Below are positions 51,506 through 61,695 of a stretch of DNA of 64,000 nt, piece by piece. Source of the stretch: Kastovskya adunca ATA6-11-RM4 (GTDB lineage: Bacteria > Cyanobacteriota > Cyanobacteriia > Cyanobacteriales > Coleofasciculaceae). The position numbers and the translations under genes were made by a program. The notes below the pieces were generated by a model. It had not been told where the DNA came from and made no database searches. It saw only the letters and a program-made list of their open reading frames with translations. The DNA is taken from assembly GCA_019359445.1 (NCBI GenBank), contig JAHHHJ010000026.1, forward strand, positions 26,542-90,541, in the 5' to 3' direction. The stretch's first letter is position 1. Each line of letters starts with the position of its first letter.

Positions 51506-51841
51506 ATGAAATACAAAGGATATACAGCTCATCTAGAAGTAAATGAAGACGCCGGAATTCTTTTCGGTAGAGTTATCGATATTAAAGATGTTGTGACATT
51601 TCAAGGTCACACTGTTGATGAGGTGCGCGACAGCTTTCATGACTCAGTTGATGATTATCTGGAGTGGTGCGAGGAATTAGGACAAGAACCTGACAAACCG
51701 TTTTCTGGAAAACTTCCCCTTCGTACAACTCCAGAACGTCACCGCCAGATTTTCATCGCTGCTCAAAAAGCAAATAAAAGCATTAATGCTTGGATGGATG
51801 AGGTTTTAGGAAAAGCCGCCGAAGACGCGATTAAAAGGTGA
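51506..51841 (+). CDS. HicB-family antitoxin-like protein, no adjacent HicA
   Basis: Codes for 111 residues. The N-terminal HicB fold is clear (YKGYTAHLEVNEDAGILFGRV; DIKDVVTFQGHTVDEVRDSFHDSVDDYLEWCEELG) and is followed by a ribbon-helix-helix DNA-binding tail (KLPLRTTPERHRQIFIAAQKANKSINAWMDEVL). HicB normally neutralises the RNase HicA and represses the pair. I find no HicA-like frame in the 156 bp upstream, and the next gene downstream (opposite strand) is a Uma2 protein, so this is an orphan HicB. It may act alone as a regulator or on a HicA elsewhere. Confidence 0.88.
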   Translation: MKYKGYTAHLEVNEDAGILFGRVIDIKDVVTFQGHTVDEVRDSFHDSVDDYLEWCEELGQEPDKPFSGKLPLRTTPERHRQIFIAAQKANKSINAWMDEVLGKAAEDAIKR

Positions 51842-51862
51842 TGCTAGAAAAAACATCAGCCA

Positions 51863-52462
51863 TTACTGGCGCAATTCGGCTACAAATTCATTTACCGCAT
51901 CGTATTGATCGGGATGGGCAATGTAACGCAGTAATAAAGATAGGTCTAAATCTGGGAAAAATCCGCTCCTAGAAACTTCTTCATACTCAGAAGCGGCATT
52001 TAAACGAAAGACTCTCAGTTGATTAGATTTCCAGAACCAAACTTCAGGTACTCTTTTAGGTTTGTATAACTCCCGTCTGTCGAGCGTGCCACTGGTGATG
52101 ATGACTTCAATTACGATGTCGGGAGTTTCTTTATCGCTGCCAATGCAGTAAGACTCATCCGGTATACCAGAAGCATATCCCGGTTCTTCTAGGGTAAATC
52201 CGCCACGACCATAGAAGCGGATACCTTTTTCTCTCATGTAGGCTTCTAGCAAATAACTTAAAGTCCTTTTCACATACTCGTGTCGCTCTCCAATCGGAGA
52301 CATAATTTCCATTACCCCTGATAAATAGGAAAGCCTGACTTCTCGATGGTTTTCTAGCTGGGCTTCTATAGTTTTAAACTGCTCCCAACTAATGCCATAT
52401 AGAGTTATCAGCTTTTCCTCCTGTGGTGGCGTAGCTTGTTTGTCTGCAACCGAGATAGCCAT
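51863..52462 (-). CDS. Uma2-family (DUF820) putative nuclease
   Basis: Codes for 199 residues. Uma2 landmarks are SYLSGVMEIMSPIGERHEYVKRTLSYLLEAY, YGRGGFTLEEPG, the active-site-like PDESYCIGSDKETPDIVIEVIITSG and the Lys in YKPKRVPEVWFW. The fold belongs to the PD-(D/E)XK group and the acidic and Lys residues are present, so an active nuclease is possible. Cyanobacteria carry dozens of such paralogues of unknown role. ATG 52462 is followed directly by the conserved domain. It is convergent with hicB and 100 bp downstream of alaS on the same strand. Confidence 0.88.
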   Translation of the reverse strand: MAISVADKQATPPQEEKLITLYGISWEQFKTIEAQLENHREVRLSYLSGVMEIMSPIGERHEYVKRTLSYLLEAYMREKGIRFYGRGGFTLEEPGYASGIPDESYCIGSDKETPDIVIEVIITSGTLDRRELYKPKRVPEVWFWKSNQLRVFRLNAASEYEEVSRSGFFPDLDLSLLLRYIAHPDQYDAVNEFVAELRQ

Positions 52463-52562
52463 GGAAGCGATCGCTCCTAAAAATCCAAACCCAAAGCGGC
52501 GCAGAAGTACGCAGAACTTTCTTTGCGAACCTTTGCGCTAACCTCTGCGTTAAAAATAAATT

Positions 52563-55211
52563 CTACTCCCCCAAAGCCGAGTGTAACTGGTTACGAGCTT
52601 CCTCTAGAGCTTCTGCGAGCTTATTAGGGTCGCGTCCCCCAGCTTGAGCAAGATTCGGACGCCCACCGCCACCACCGCCGCAAACTTTAGCAATTGCGCC
52701 GATAAACTTCCCAGCTTGCAGTCCCTTTTTGTTAATTTCCGGGCTAAAAGCAGCAACAAGGCTGACTTTATCGGGAGCAGGAACTGAGCCGAGAACGACC
52801 GCACTTGCACCCAGCTTTTGCTGCAAGCGTTCCGCCGCCGTCTTCAGGGCATCTGGATCGACATCTTCCATTTGAGCAATCAGGATGTTGTAGTCGCCAA
52901 TAGATTCAGCTTTGGCTAACAACTGGTCAGATTTGGCGATCGCCAGTTCTTGCTTCAGCGCCTCTAGCTGCTTTTGGCTATTCTTTAGCTCAGTTTGCAG
53001 ATTCTCAACCCGTTCTGTGAGTTCTTCGGGTTTAGCTTTAAAGCGATCGCTCAAATCCCTAACCACTTTATCGCGCACATTCAAGTAATCCAACACCGCT
53101 AATCCTGCCACCGCTTCAATCCGGCGAATCCCGGCGGCAACCCCGGTTTCTGAGACAATCTTAAACACGCCAATTTCAGCCGTATTACCAACATGGGTTC
53201 CGCCGCACAGTTCCATTGAGACGCCCGGGAAATCAATCACCCGCACCTCTTCGCCGTACTTTTCGCCAAACATCGCCACAGCCCCTTTTGCTTTGGCTTC
53301 AGCGATGGGCATCACTGAGACATCAGCCTCGTGAGCCTCAGCAATCCAGGTATTAACCTGTTCCTCAACCTGCTGAATTTCCTCTGGTGTCAACGGACGC
53401 GGACAATGAAAGTCAAAGCGCAAGCGATCGAAGGCAACCAAAGAGCCAGCTTGAGAAATAGAAGGGTCAACAATTTGTTTTAGTGCGGCTTGCAGTAGGT
53501 GCGTTGCCGTATGGTTGGCTTGGGCGCGACGACGACAGGCGCGGTCAATTTGCGCCGTTACTGTTGCCCCAAGTTCCAGCGTTCCCCGTTCCACATGACC
53601 GGAGTGGACAAACAGGTTATGAGCTTCCTTCTTAACGTCTTCAATTCGGACGAGGAGATCCTCACCGCTCAAGTAACCGCGATCGCCAATTTGTCCCCCC
53701 GATTCCGCGTAAAATGGTGTCTGATCCAACACCAACTGTATAGCTGTCCCCGCTTCTGCTAACTGCACCTGCTCACCCTTGGCAATCAGGACAGTCACTT
53801 GAGCCGTCGTTGCAGGTAGGGTATAGCCGATAAACTCCGTCGCCGCTACCCCGGAAGCCAGTTCTTCTAGAGAACCTCGCGCCATCAAGTCAATAGTTTC
53901 GTGGGATTCCTGAGAACGGCTGATTTGTTCCTCCATTGCTGCCTTAAAGCCAGCCATCTCAACGACAAACCCGTGTTCTTCGGCAATTTCCTGGGTCAGT
54001 TCCAACGGGAAGCCGTAGGTGTCGTAGAGGATAAAGGCATCGCGTCCGTCAATTTCTTTTTTCTTTTGCTGCTCAACCCGTTCGATAATTTCTTCCAGGA
54101 GCTTTTCGCCCCGTTCCAAGGTTTTGAGAAAGCGAGCTTCCTCCCGTTGCAGTTCGGCTTTAATGGCTTCTGCGCGTTCTTGAACATTGGGATAAGCCGC
54201 TTCAGAAAGCGCGATCGCACTTTCGGCAACCTTGGTTGTAAACTCCCCTTCAATGCCAATTAAGCGCCCGTGACGCACCACCCGCCGCAGCAGTCGGCGC
54301 AACACGTAACCTCTCCCGGTATTAGATGCCGTAATCCCATCAGCAATCATGTGAACCACTGCCCGGATGTGGTCACCAATCACTTTTAAGGAAACTTTCG
54401 TCTTCTCGTCGCTCTCGGCATAGTCAATCCCAGCCACTTCGCTGGCGGTTTTGATAATCGGGAAAATCAGGTCAGTTTCGTAATTATTTGGGACTTTCTG
54501 AAGGATTTGCGCCATCCGCTCCAGCCCTAATCCCGTATCAATATTCTTGTTTTTTAGAGGTGTCCGCTTCCCTTCTACATCTTGGTTGTACTGCATGAAC
54601 ACCAAGTTGTAGAACTCAATGAAGCGTGTGTCATCTTCTAGATCAATATTGTCATCGCCCCGTTCGGGGTGGAAGTCGTAGTAGATTTCCGAACAAGGGC
54701 CACAAGGGCCCGTAGGGCCAGAAGTCCAGAAATTATCCTCTTCACCCATCCGCTGGATGCGGTGGGAGGGAATGCCAATTTGGTCGCGCCAAATCGCAAA
54801 GGCTTCGTCGTCGTCTTTAAAAACGCTCACGACTAGGCGTTCTGGAGGTAAGCCAAAGACTTCTGTGGAGAGTTCCCACGCCCAGGCGATCGCTTGCTCT
54901 TTAAAATAGTCCCCAAAGCTGAAGTTACCCAGCATCTCAAAGAAGGTGTGATGCCGTGCGGTGCGTCCGACATTCTCAATGTCGTTGTTGCGGATGCACT
55001 TTTGAGAAGTCGTAGCACGGGGAAACTCTGCTTGACGCTGTCCCAAGAAAATCGGTTTAAAGGGTAGCATTCCCGCGATCGTTAGCAGCACCGTCGGGTC
55101 TTCTGGCACCAAAGACGCACTCGGCAGCACCTTATGTCCTCGTTGGGCATAGAAGTCGAGGAATTTGGAACGAATTTCACTACCGCTAAGGAACTGGGGA
55201 GAAGAAGACAT
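52563..55211 (-). CDS. alaS: Alanyl-tRNA synthetase
   Basis: Codes for 882 residues, full length. The class II catalytic domain is at the N terminus ([63 protein letters not shown]). It is followed by a tRNA-recognition domain, the editing domain with zinc ligands ([13 protein letters not shown] and [12 protein letters not shown]) and a Gly-rich C-Ala domain ([17 protein letters not shown]). It charges tRNA-Ala with alanine and clears Ser/Gly errors through editing. It is monocistronic. The ATG at 55211 opens [20 protein letters not shown], as in relatives. Confidence 0.97.
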   Translation of the reverse strand: MSSSPQFLSGSEIRSKFLDFYAQRGHKVLPSASLVPEDPTVLLTIAGMLPFKPIFLGQRQAEFPRATTSQKCIRNNDIENVGRTARHHTFFEMLGNFSFGDYFKEQAIAWAWELSTEVFGLPPERLVVSVFKDDDEAFAIWRDQIGIPSHRIQRMGEEDNFWTSGPTGPCGPCSEIYYDFHPERGDDNIDLEDDTRFIEFYNLVFMQYNQDVEGKRTPLKNKNIDTGLGLERMAQILQKVPNNYETDLIFPIIKTASEVAGIDYAESDEKTKVSLKVIGDHIRAVVHMIADGITASNTGRGYVLRRLLRRVVRHGRLIGIEGEFTTKVAESAIALSEAAYPNVQERAEAIKAELQREEARFLKTLERGEKLLEEIIERVEQQKKKEIDGRDAFILYDTYGFPLELTQEIAEEHGFVVEMAGFKAAMEEQISRSQESHETIDLMARGSLEELASGVAATEFIGYTLPATTAQVTVLIAKGEQVQLAEAGTAIQLVLDQTPFYAESGGQIGDRGYLSGEDLLVRIEDVKKEAHNLFVHSGHVERGTLELGATVTAQIDRACRRRAQANHTATHLLQAALKQIVDPSISQAGSLVAFDRLRFDFHCPRPLTPEEIQQVEEQVNTWIAEAHEADVSVMPIAEAKAKGAVAMFGEKYGEEVRVIDFPGVSMELCGGTHVGNTAEIGVFKIVSETGVAAGIRRIEAVAGLAVLDYLNVRDKVVRDLSDRFKAKPEELTERVENLQTELKNSQKQLEALKQELAIAKSDQLLAKAESIGDYNILIAQMEDVDPDALKTAAERLQQKLGASAVVLGSVPAPDKVSLVAAFSPEINKKGLQAGKFIGAIAKVCGGGGGGRPNLAQAGGRDPNKLAEALEEARNQLHSALGE

Positions 55212-55495
55212 GGGCGTACTAATGGGACTAGGGATTAAGAACTAGGGTTAAGGAGAAGGCTAGGGCAATAAGAGTACCTCTCGCCTGCTTCCCAATTGGA
55301 CAATTGCAGGTCATTTTCTCTCTATTTTTACATTTGTTTACCCGTTCTTGCTGCCATTCCAACTAGGCGTGACAAGGTTGTTGGCAATCTGGCTTGATTA
55401 ACGGATGATTAGAAGACTTACGCTTCGTAAAGACACATCAACTTTAGTAAATAGGTACTTGGCAGCTAAGAAGGCTATGCTAATTTGAACATATA

Positions 55496-55709
55496 GACAC
55501 CAAGCCAGAGAAAAGACTGGAATCAAACAAAGCCAAGGGTCGCAGTTAGGTGTCGTCGGACTGTAACCCAGCCGCAGGCAAACCAACTAAGCATAGAAAT
55601 CAGTGGCAAGACGCCTGAAACGATTCATCAGGCAGAGCCAAACCTAACATCTGGACAGATGTGACTATGCGAGGAATCTCGAAAGGTTGCTGCGAGAGAT
55701 GTAAACCTT
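55496..55709 (+). ncRNA. Candidate multi-hairpin structured RNA, possibly a solitary HEARO/IscB-type omega RNA
   Basis: No supported gene lies between alaS and 55975, yet 55496-55709 folds into many local stems. They are GACACC/GGTGTC (55496-55501 with 55549-55554), CCAG/CTGG inside it, CGG-A-CTG/CAGCCG (55557-55574), GCCTGA/TCAGGC (55613-55633), ACATCT/AGATGT with a GGAC loop (55647-55662), CGAG/CTCG (55670-55681), and AAGGTT/AACCTT (55683-55709). Alternative pairings (TCTCG/CGAGA at 55677-55697; CAGGC 55575-55579 with GCCTG) suggest a pseudoknot or switch. The layout, and the segment CTCGAAAGGTTGCTGCGAG, recall HEARO RNAs that guide IscB/IsrB nucleases, but no HNH gene is beside it. That assignment is a hypothesis from memory. 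Confidence 0.5.
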
Positions 55710-55774
55710 AGTGACTTGTAATTTATTAATTGTCGGAAGTTTAATTTGTTCAACACTCAAACTTTTGTCCCTGT

Positions 55775-55800
55775 AAGGGTCTAGCGTAGGCTAGACCCTT
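55775..55800. terminator. Strong 11-bp hairpin, probable terminator
   Basis: AAGGGTCTAGC (55775-55785) and GCTAGACCCTT (55790-55800) pair perfectly around GTAG, followed by TTGACGTTTTT. It lies 66 bp downstream of the structured RNA candidate and 175 bp upstream of the copper-chaperone-like gene. Confidence 0.65.
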
Positions 55801-55974
55801 TGACGTTTTTAGGGTAAATAGGGAAAGAGAGGGCAAAAAATTGATAAAACGGTATCGCTCTAAAGTCAGATCAGGAATTCTCTATTTTAATAACATCAAT
55901 AGTCTAAAAGAGGATGAACGATAGTTTAATAAACAGTAAAATAGAATACTAAACAAGAAAAATTTCGCCTGATT

Positions 55975-56172
55975 ATGACAATGCAATTCAAAGTTCCCAG
56001 TATCACCTGTAGTGGCTGTGCAGATACAATTAAACAAGAAATCCTCACCCACGAGTCAGAAGCCCATGTAGACGTAGATGTAGAGGCAAAGACTGTTAGT
56101 GTAGACGGAACAAAAGCCTCTGAAGCGTCTATTAAACAAATGATCGTCGCGGTGGGTCATACGGTTGAGTAA
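55975..56172 (+). CDS. Heavy-metal-associated domain protein (copper-chaperone-like, CopZ/Atx1)
   Basis: Codes for 65 residues forming one HMA domain. The metal site is ITCSGCADTIK with the Cys-x-x-Cys pair; the usual Met two residues before the first Cys is Ile here. The fold continues as HVDVDVEAKTVSVDG and ends VAVGHTVE. Such proteins carry Cu(I) to P-type ATPases (CtaA/PacS in cyanobacteria). No metal ATPase gene is adjacent. AAACAAGAAAAATTTCG precedes the ATG at 55975; a second ATG is two codons in. The first Met-Thr-Met leaves the exact start open. Confidence 0.88.
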   Translation: MTMQFKVPSITCSGCADTIKQEILTHESEAHVDVDVEAKTVSVDGTKASEASIKQMIVAVGHTVE

Positions 56173-56271
56173 AACTTTCGCTCAGAGACGAGTGATTGCC
56201 TGACTAATCAGTTGTAGCGTTGGGATGGGTCACACAGACCTGTCCCATAAATTTTAAAATACCAGGAAGTA

Positions 56272-56553
56272 TCAATTCTCTAGCCGTTTTTGAGGCGCTC
56301 CTTTTTCCAGCTCTGTAGCTAAGTCGATCAGGAAACGGATGTGGCTAATAGTTGCGGCAATACCTGCTGCACTGATGGGACAGCCGTATCGGGGAAAGTG
56401 TTCTTGGGGATGGGTAAAGCGTAGCCATACTTGCCCGTTGATGGCTTTGGTACTGATTTTCCAATCTCGATATTGAGCAGGAATTTTTGCCATTTCAGGC
56501 TCAGAAGACTGGGAAGATGAGGGGCAGTGCGGCTGACTGTCTAGTAGCATCAT
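56272..56553 (-). CDS. Small conserved protein of unknown function
   Basis: Codes for 93 residues, or 73 if the internal ATG (MAKIPAQYRDWKIS) is the real start; the longer N terminus is Ser/Pro-rich and unlike a folded domain. The core is IPAQYRDWKISTKAINGQVWLRFTHP then HFPRYGCPISAAGIAATISHIRFLIDLATELE, a beta part plus a helix. It is soluble and has no signal. I do not recognise the family. It is convergent to the copper-chaperone-like gene and forms the left edge of a 1.2-kb gene-free stretch. Confidence 0.65.
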   Translation of the reverse strand: MMLLDSQPHCPSSSQSSEPEMAKIPAQYRDWKISTKAINGQVWLRFTHPQEHFPRYGCPISAAGIAATISHIRFLIDLATELEKGAPQKRLEN

Positions 56554-57744
56554 GGCAGGAACGGCTCTTCAGTGAATGTACTTAATAATCCCGTGAAAAT
56601 ACAGGGGTACGGGTGATAAGCTTCGCCAACAAAAGGCGATCGCGGTCAGTAATTTAGGTGATCCAATTCTTAGACTTTTTGTGATCGCACCCTCACTTAC
56701 CGTGTGAGAAGGATCACTTGTGCTGAAACATCTATTCAAACACAAGTATAGAAAAATTACAGTTGTTGTGAAGATATCTTATCAAAGATAATTGGCAATA
56801 AGCGTGTTTAATGGAAAATGAGAATTTTAAAATGAAAATTTTCGATAGTATTCAAGTTTATGACTACTAAAATTTATGTTAATAATGGAATAAATACCTA
56901 ATGAACTTTATTCAAATACCTATAACCGCTCTTTTGTCGATCTAGACGAGTAGAAACATAGAAATCAGGGTGATCTTGAGCGGCAGGAATAGTTCCAGTG
57001 AATCGATTCAAGCCTCAAAAAATTTTGAGAACAGAATTTTTTAACTAAAATCTTATTAGATTGGAAACTCCAAAAATTAAATAATTAGACACAGTTTGTG
57101 AAGTAAAGAGGCTATAAAACATTGTAAAAAATGGGATTTTTTTAACGGGAGAATTTTGGCTATCTTTAGCCGTGTTTTCCTCTTGATGTCTGACATTATC
57201 ATTGCATAGAGCGGTTTTTAGGATTCAAATCTCCTACTTTTGGAAATAGCTTTTATAGCTTTTACAATATTCATCAATAAGCCTTACCCTGGGTTGGACG
57301 GCTTTCGGCTTTGTCCTGACTGGGTTCAGCCTTGAGTGATGCGTGCTGATGATTACGCTTTTACCAAAGTGACAAATCAACGATAGTGACGCCAGAAAAA
57401 CTCTAGTTTTACCAAACTTGTAGCCCTAGTGAAGAGGGGCTTTCGAGATTTGGCTGATAATTATCATGGAATAAGAATACTTTTTTGGTAGAAACCCACT
57501 AAAATTGGGAACCCTAGAACAGGGAAGGAGTAATTCATAACCGCTTTAAATTACTCAGGTGAGCAGAGAGCGCTTGGATGGTGGAGAAAGTGCAGGTTTT
57601 TTTGAGTACCCATGCCATATCCAGTGTTGCCTTGAATTTTTCAGTTCCTTTATTCATGCCCTCTCCAGGAAGCTCCGTTAAGATAAATTGTGCCAAAGCT
57701 GCTGCTAGGGAGATTTAGATGTATAAAGTGCGATTACTGGTGTC
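56554..57744. other. 1.2-kb AT-rich region without recognisable genes
   Basis: No frame of convincing coding quality occurs on either strand. Features seen are a HIP1-like GGCGATCGCGG near 56636, a weak hairpin CTCAC/GTGAG near 56693-56710, and two small adjacent stems CCCA/TGGG and CCCT/AGGG at about 57497-57522. The region may hold decayed genes, regulatory DNA for the kinase at 57745, or an unrecognised RNA. Confidence 0.5.
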
Positions 57745-59778
57745 ATGGTAGATTCTTTTTCCTTCCCGCCGTTCGACTCCCCTGGTTCCACTCTCAAGCA
57801 GAAGTTCAAGGGCTCGTTCATGAATTACTCACTAGAGCCTAATCAAATCGGGCGACAGATTACTCAAATTATCCTGACGACCTCAGACCCACAAGCAATG
57901 CTATGGCAGATAGCAGAAGCGTTAGGAGAGATTTTTCAGGTTGATGCTTGCTTGATTGTCTTAGGAGTTGGTGTGGCTACCCAACCGCAGACAATTTTAT
58001 GGCGTGCAGAGGGCGGCTCTGCAATACAACCCCAGGAGCAAACGCAGCTACTCGAACACCCGGCTCTATTAGAGGTTTTGGCAGGGGCCCAACCGATGGC
58101 AATTACCAATTTGGAAACTGCCGAAACTTGGTCGGCGGTGGACTGGCGTTGGGGAAAATTACCAGTCAAATCGATTTTAAGAATTGTGACCCGGTTTCAG
58201 GGTAAGGCAAATGGATTGATCGTTCTGGGGCGATCGCAAGCTTACGAACGGGTGCATGGAGAACAAGAATCACTGAAAGTCGCCGCCGAATCAGTGGCGA
58301 TCGCTATTTCCCAAATTCAACTCCAGCAGCAAGTCCGCACAGGCGCTCGCTACCAAAACTTACTAAACCACCTGAGTTTAGCCATTCGTAGCGCCATGAG
58401 TTTGGAGCAAGTTCTGCAACTGGCGATCGCCGGAACCGGAGAAGCCCTCCAAAGCGATCTCGCCTTGCTCCTGCTATTGCGCTACACTCACCCCCTATTC
58501 CAACGCCGCTCATTGAAAAACTTTCCTAAAACTGAGGTGAGAGTGGCGTGCGAGTGGGAGAGTGGGCTGGGATCACCAGCCGCAGAAACAACGGCTCAAA
58601 AACAGTCCCTGTTAAACCACACCTTTTGGCTGTCAGAGTCTCCCTTGTGCCAACAAGCCCTGCAAGCAGCACCCGAACCCGTCATCATTGCTGAGGGGCA
58701 AAATCTACCTGAGTTTGGAAATAGCGAAACCTTGGCAATCCTGGACTCGGATGCTATGCCCGCTATGCTGATCGTGCCCCTTCTAGGTTCCCATAGCGGT
58801 GGCTCTACACAAGCAACCGTTTTGGGATTCATTGTCTTACAGCAGGGTCAGCCTCGTTTGTGGCAGCCGGATGAATTAGAACTCGTGAAATGGGTAGGGA
58901 ACCAGGTTAGTACTGCCATTATCCAAAGTCAAACTCTGCGGCAGGTACAATCCCTGGTTGAAGAGCGCACGGCTCAACTGCAACGGAGCTTAGAAGTCCA
59001 GGCAAAGTTATACGAAAAAACCCGTCAGCAAATTGATCAACTGCGGCACTTAAATGAGCTGAAGGATGAATTCCTCGCCACGATGAATCATGAGCTGCGG
59101 ACACCGCTGGCAAAAATGAAGATGGCAATTGAGATGTTACGCAAACCAGAATTCTCAGAACGTCGTGATAAATATTTAGAAATTCTGGAGCAGGCGTGCG
59201 CTCAGGAAATTGGTTTAATTACCGAGCTATTGGCACTTCAGGAAATAGAAGCCCAGAAACCTCAGATTCAAGTGCAAAAGGTGAATCTGAAGTTGCTCAT
59301 TAATGAGTTAGCGCCAGCGTTTGAGAAGAAATGGGTAGATAAAGGCTTGACTCTCGCTACTGACTACTCAGCGCGATCGCTAATCCTCTACACTGACCCC
59401 GAAAGCCTAAAGCATATCCTGCTGGAACTTTTGACCAACGCGGGGAAGTATTCTCACCCCAATACTACGGTTTGTCTGAAGGTCGAACATCAAGTCAAGC
59501 AACAGGTCAATCAAATGGCTTTGTCTTTAACCAATCTTGGTTCTGGCATTTCGCCCTCAGATATTACACAAATTTTTGAAAAATTCCGTCGGGGTCAAGG
59601 TGTTACTCAGCAAGCTGTTCAAGGTACAGGGCTGGGACTCGCTCTCGTTAAGGGTTTGGTACAACACTTGCATGGCACAATTGATGTTAAGAGCGAACCT
59701 TGCGAGGATTCAACTTTGTTGTGGCAGACTTGCTTTACGCTGACATTGCCTCAGTTCAAGCCGTCTGAAGGAAGTTAA
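57745..59778 (+). CDS. GAF-domain sensor histidine kinase
   Basis: Codes for 677 residues without membrane segments. Two GAF-like domains lie at about 48-195 and 218-397. Neither shows an obvious bilin-binding Cys in a phytochrome-like setting; C301 and C308 exist but the context is unclear. A coiled coil (about 405-440) leads to HisKA with His449 (LATMNHELRTPLAK) and HATPase boxes (ILLELLTNAGKYS; SLTNLGSGISPSD; GTGLGLALVKGL). GAF domains usually bind small ligands or bilins; the signal is unknown. The first 25 residues are variable and ATG 57820 (MNYSLEPNQIG) may be the true start. No regulator gene is adjacent. Confidence 0.9.
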   Translation: MVDSFSFPPFDSPGSTLKQKFKGSFMNYSLEPNQIGRQITQIILTTSDPQAMLWQIAEALGEIFQVDACLIVLGVGVATQPQTILWRAEGGSAIQPQEQTQLLEHPALLEVLAGAQPMAITNLETAETWSAVDWRWGKLPVKSILRIVTRFQGKANGLIVLGRSQAYERVHGEQESLKVAAESVAIAISQIQLQQQVRTGARYQNLLNHLSLAIRSAMSLEQVLQLAIAGTGEALQSDLALLLLLRYTHPLFQRRSLKNFPKTEVRVACEWESGLGSPAAETTAQKQSLLNHTFWLSESPLCQQALQAAPEPVIIAEGQNLPEFGNSETLAILDSDAMPAMLIVPLLGSHSGGSTQATVLGFIVLQQGQPRLWQPDELELVKWVGNQVSTAIIQSQTLRQVQSLVEERTAQLQRSLEVQAKLYEKTRQQIDQLRHLNELKDEFLATMNHELRTPLAKMKMAIEMLRKPEFSERRDKYLEILEQACAQEIGLITELLALQEIEAQKPQIQVQKVNLKLLINELAPAFEKKWVDKGLTLATDYSARSLILYTDPESLKHILLELLTNAGKYSHPNTTVCLKVEHQVKQQVNQMALSLTNLGSGISPSDITQIFEKFRRGQGVTQQAVQGTGLGLALVKGLVQHLHGTIDVKSEPCEDSTLLWQTCFTLTLPQFKPSEGS

Positions 59779-59912
59779 GTTGTACTGATGAGATAGACGC
59801 TGAGGTCAATCAATAAATTTATCGTCTTCTCAAGGTTTTGAAATTTTTATTATCAACAACTACAGAATCAGAATAATTCCGAGTGAGGTGGAGACTCCTC
59901 TAACCAATTCCT

Positions 59913-61592
59913 ATGCTCACAAAGGCAGAGCCTAAGCTACAGCGCTGGCAACGATCCAACTATTCCCTGCTGGCACGGCAAAAAGATATTTTTGCCTCAG
60001 CCATCAAATTAATGATCTATCTGTGGTGGGATAAGACTGCCGCGAGAAATACTTCAGACCACAGAAATCGCCGTGCTCAGTGGTTAGTGGGAACTTTATT
60101 GGATTTGGGCCCGACGTTCATCAAAATCGGACAGTCACTGTCTACGCGTGTCGATCTGCTTCCCCTGGAATATGTGAGGGCATTAGGGCAATTGCAAGAC
60201 CGGGTGCCAGGGTTTAGTAGTGAGCAAGCGATCGCCATTATTGAAGCAGAACTCGGTGGCTCTCTCTATACCTTCTATCGGGACTTTGACCGCTTTCCCC
60301 TTGCTGCGGCTAGTTTAGGACAAGTCCACAAAGCCCGCCTCCATAGTGGGGAAGAGGTTGTTGTCAAAGTCCAACGTCCGGGACTGGCAAAGTTATTTGA
60401 TTTAGATTTCAAAGTACTCAAGCAACTGGTCAGTTTTGCCGAGCGGTATTTGTCTTGGGCAAAACGATATCAGCTTTCAGCCATTGCTAAAGAGTTTTTC
60501 GACCTGCTTTATCAAGAAATCGATTACATCAAAGAAGGTGAAAACGCTGACCGCTTTCGGGGAAACTTTCTTGCTCATCCCCGTGTGATTGTACCGATCA
60601 TCTACTGGCGCTACACCACCAAAAAGATCCTCACGATGGAGTATGCTCCCGGCATCAAAATTGACGAGCGTCAGACCCTAGAAGCCTGCCACTTAAATCC
60701 CAAAGAAATTAACCAACTGGGGATTTGTTGTTACCTCAAGCAGCTTTTACAGGATGGTTTCTTTCAGTCTGACCCTCATCCAGGCAATATGGCAGTTTCT
60801 CAAGATGGCAAGCTGATTTTTTATGATTTTGGGACGATGGCAGAAGTGAAGTCCATGGCCCAAGACCAGATGGTGAGGACGTTTTTTGCGGTTCTCAGGA
60901 AGGATACTGACGAAGTCATCGATACACTGACTTATATGGGGTTGATTGAACCTGTAGCTGATATGACACCCGTACGACGGGTGATGTCCTTCCTCTTGGA
61001 TAAATTCACGGAAAAGCCTGTGGATTTGCAAGCGTTCAATCAGATGCGTAGCGAGCTGTATCACATCTTTGAGCAGCAGCCGTTTCGCTTACCCGCGCAG
61101 ATGACGTTTGTTTTGAAGGCACTTACCACTCTCGATGGCATCGCCAGGACATTAGACCCAGAATATAGCCTGGTCGCCGCCGCCAAGCCCTTTGTTAAAA
61201 GCATTACGATTTCACAAGGGAGAGGAAATCTGGTGGGAGAACTGGCACGACAAGCCAGAAACTTCCTTAAATACAAGTTACAGCAGCCTAGTGCAACTGA
61301 AGTTTTTCTTAGTCGCTTAGAAGAGCGGATCGAACGGGGCGATTTTCAGGTAAAGGTACGCTCAATGGAAAGCGATCGCACTCTCAAGCGTATCAACCTC
61401 GCCGTCAAAAGCCTAATTTACGCCTGCTTGACTGGATTTACCTTACTCTCAGGGACTGTGCTGTTACTAGGTACTTATCACAGTGGAGCGATCGCGGCTT
61501 TTGCCTTCTCAGCACTCTGGTTCTTATTCTTACTCCGCTCTTTAATCGATCTAACCGTCAAGGAAAGACTAGATCGTTTAGCAGAGAAATAA
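59913..61592 (+). CDS. ABC1/UbiB-family atypical kinase
   Basis: Codes for 559 residues. ABC1 landmarks are the KxGQ motif in TFIKIGQSLSTRVDLLP, the Ala-rich loop AAASLGQVHKARL in place of a Gly loop, VVVKVQRPG, and the catalytic and metal motifs SDPHPGNM and FYDFGTMAEV. Two C-terminal membrane helices (about 495-545) anchor it. UbiB/COQ8 relatives are ATPases that support quinone synthesis; in cyanobacteria and plastids they are linked to plastoquinone and tocopherol metabolism and to stress. The exact role of this copy is unknown. It follows the GAF kinase by 134 bp and is closed by a strong terminator. Confidence 0.92.
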   Translation: MLTKAEPKLQRWQRSNYSLLARQKDIFASAIKLMIYLWWDKTAARNTSDHRNRRAQWLVGTLLDLGPTFIKIGQSLSTRVDLLPLEYVRALGQLQDRVPGFSSEQAIAIIEAELGGSLYTFYRDFDRFPLAAASLGQVHKARLHSGEEVVVKVQRPGLAKLFDLDFKVLKQLVSFAERYLSWAKRYQLSAIAKEFFDLLYQEIDYIKEGENADRFRGNFLAHPRVIVPIIYWRYTTKKILTMEYAPGIKIDERQTLEACHLNPKEINQLGICCYLKQLLQDGFFQSDPHPGNMAVSQDGKLIFYDFGTMAEVKSMAQDQMVRTFFAVLRKDTDEVIDTLTYMGLIEPVADMTPVRRVMSFLLDKFTEKPVDLQAFNQMRSELYHIFEQQPFRLPAQMTFVLKALTTLDGIARTLDPEYSLVAAAKPFVKSITISQGRGNLVGELARQARNFLKYKLQQPSATEVFLSRLEERIERGDFQVKVRSMESDRTLKRINLAVKSLIYACLTGFTLLSGTVLLLGTYHSGAIAAFAFSALWFLFLLRSLIDLTVKERLDRLAEK

Positions 61593-61695
61593 CGGTTGGA
61601 GCAAGTCCATTTGAGCGCTTGGCAATTAAGCTAAATTTTGCCTAATTTTTTCCGTAGCTTTGAGTACGTCTGGCTTACAAGTCGCTACCTACCCT

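Noticed and set aside
55398..55586. 62-residue minus-strand frame
   Set aside because: It runs across the start of the multi-hairpin RNA candidate and shows no recognisable domain.
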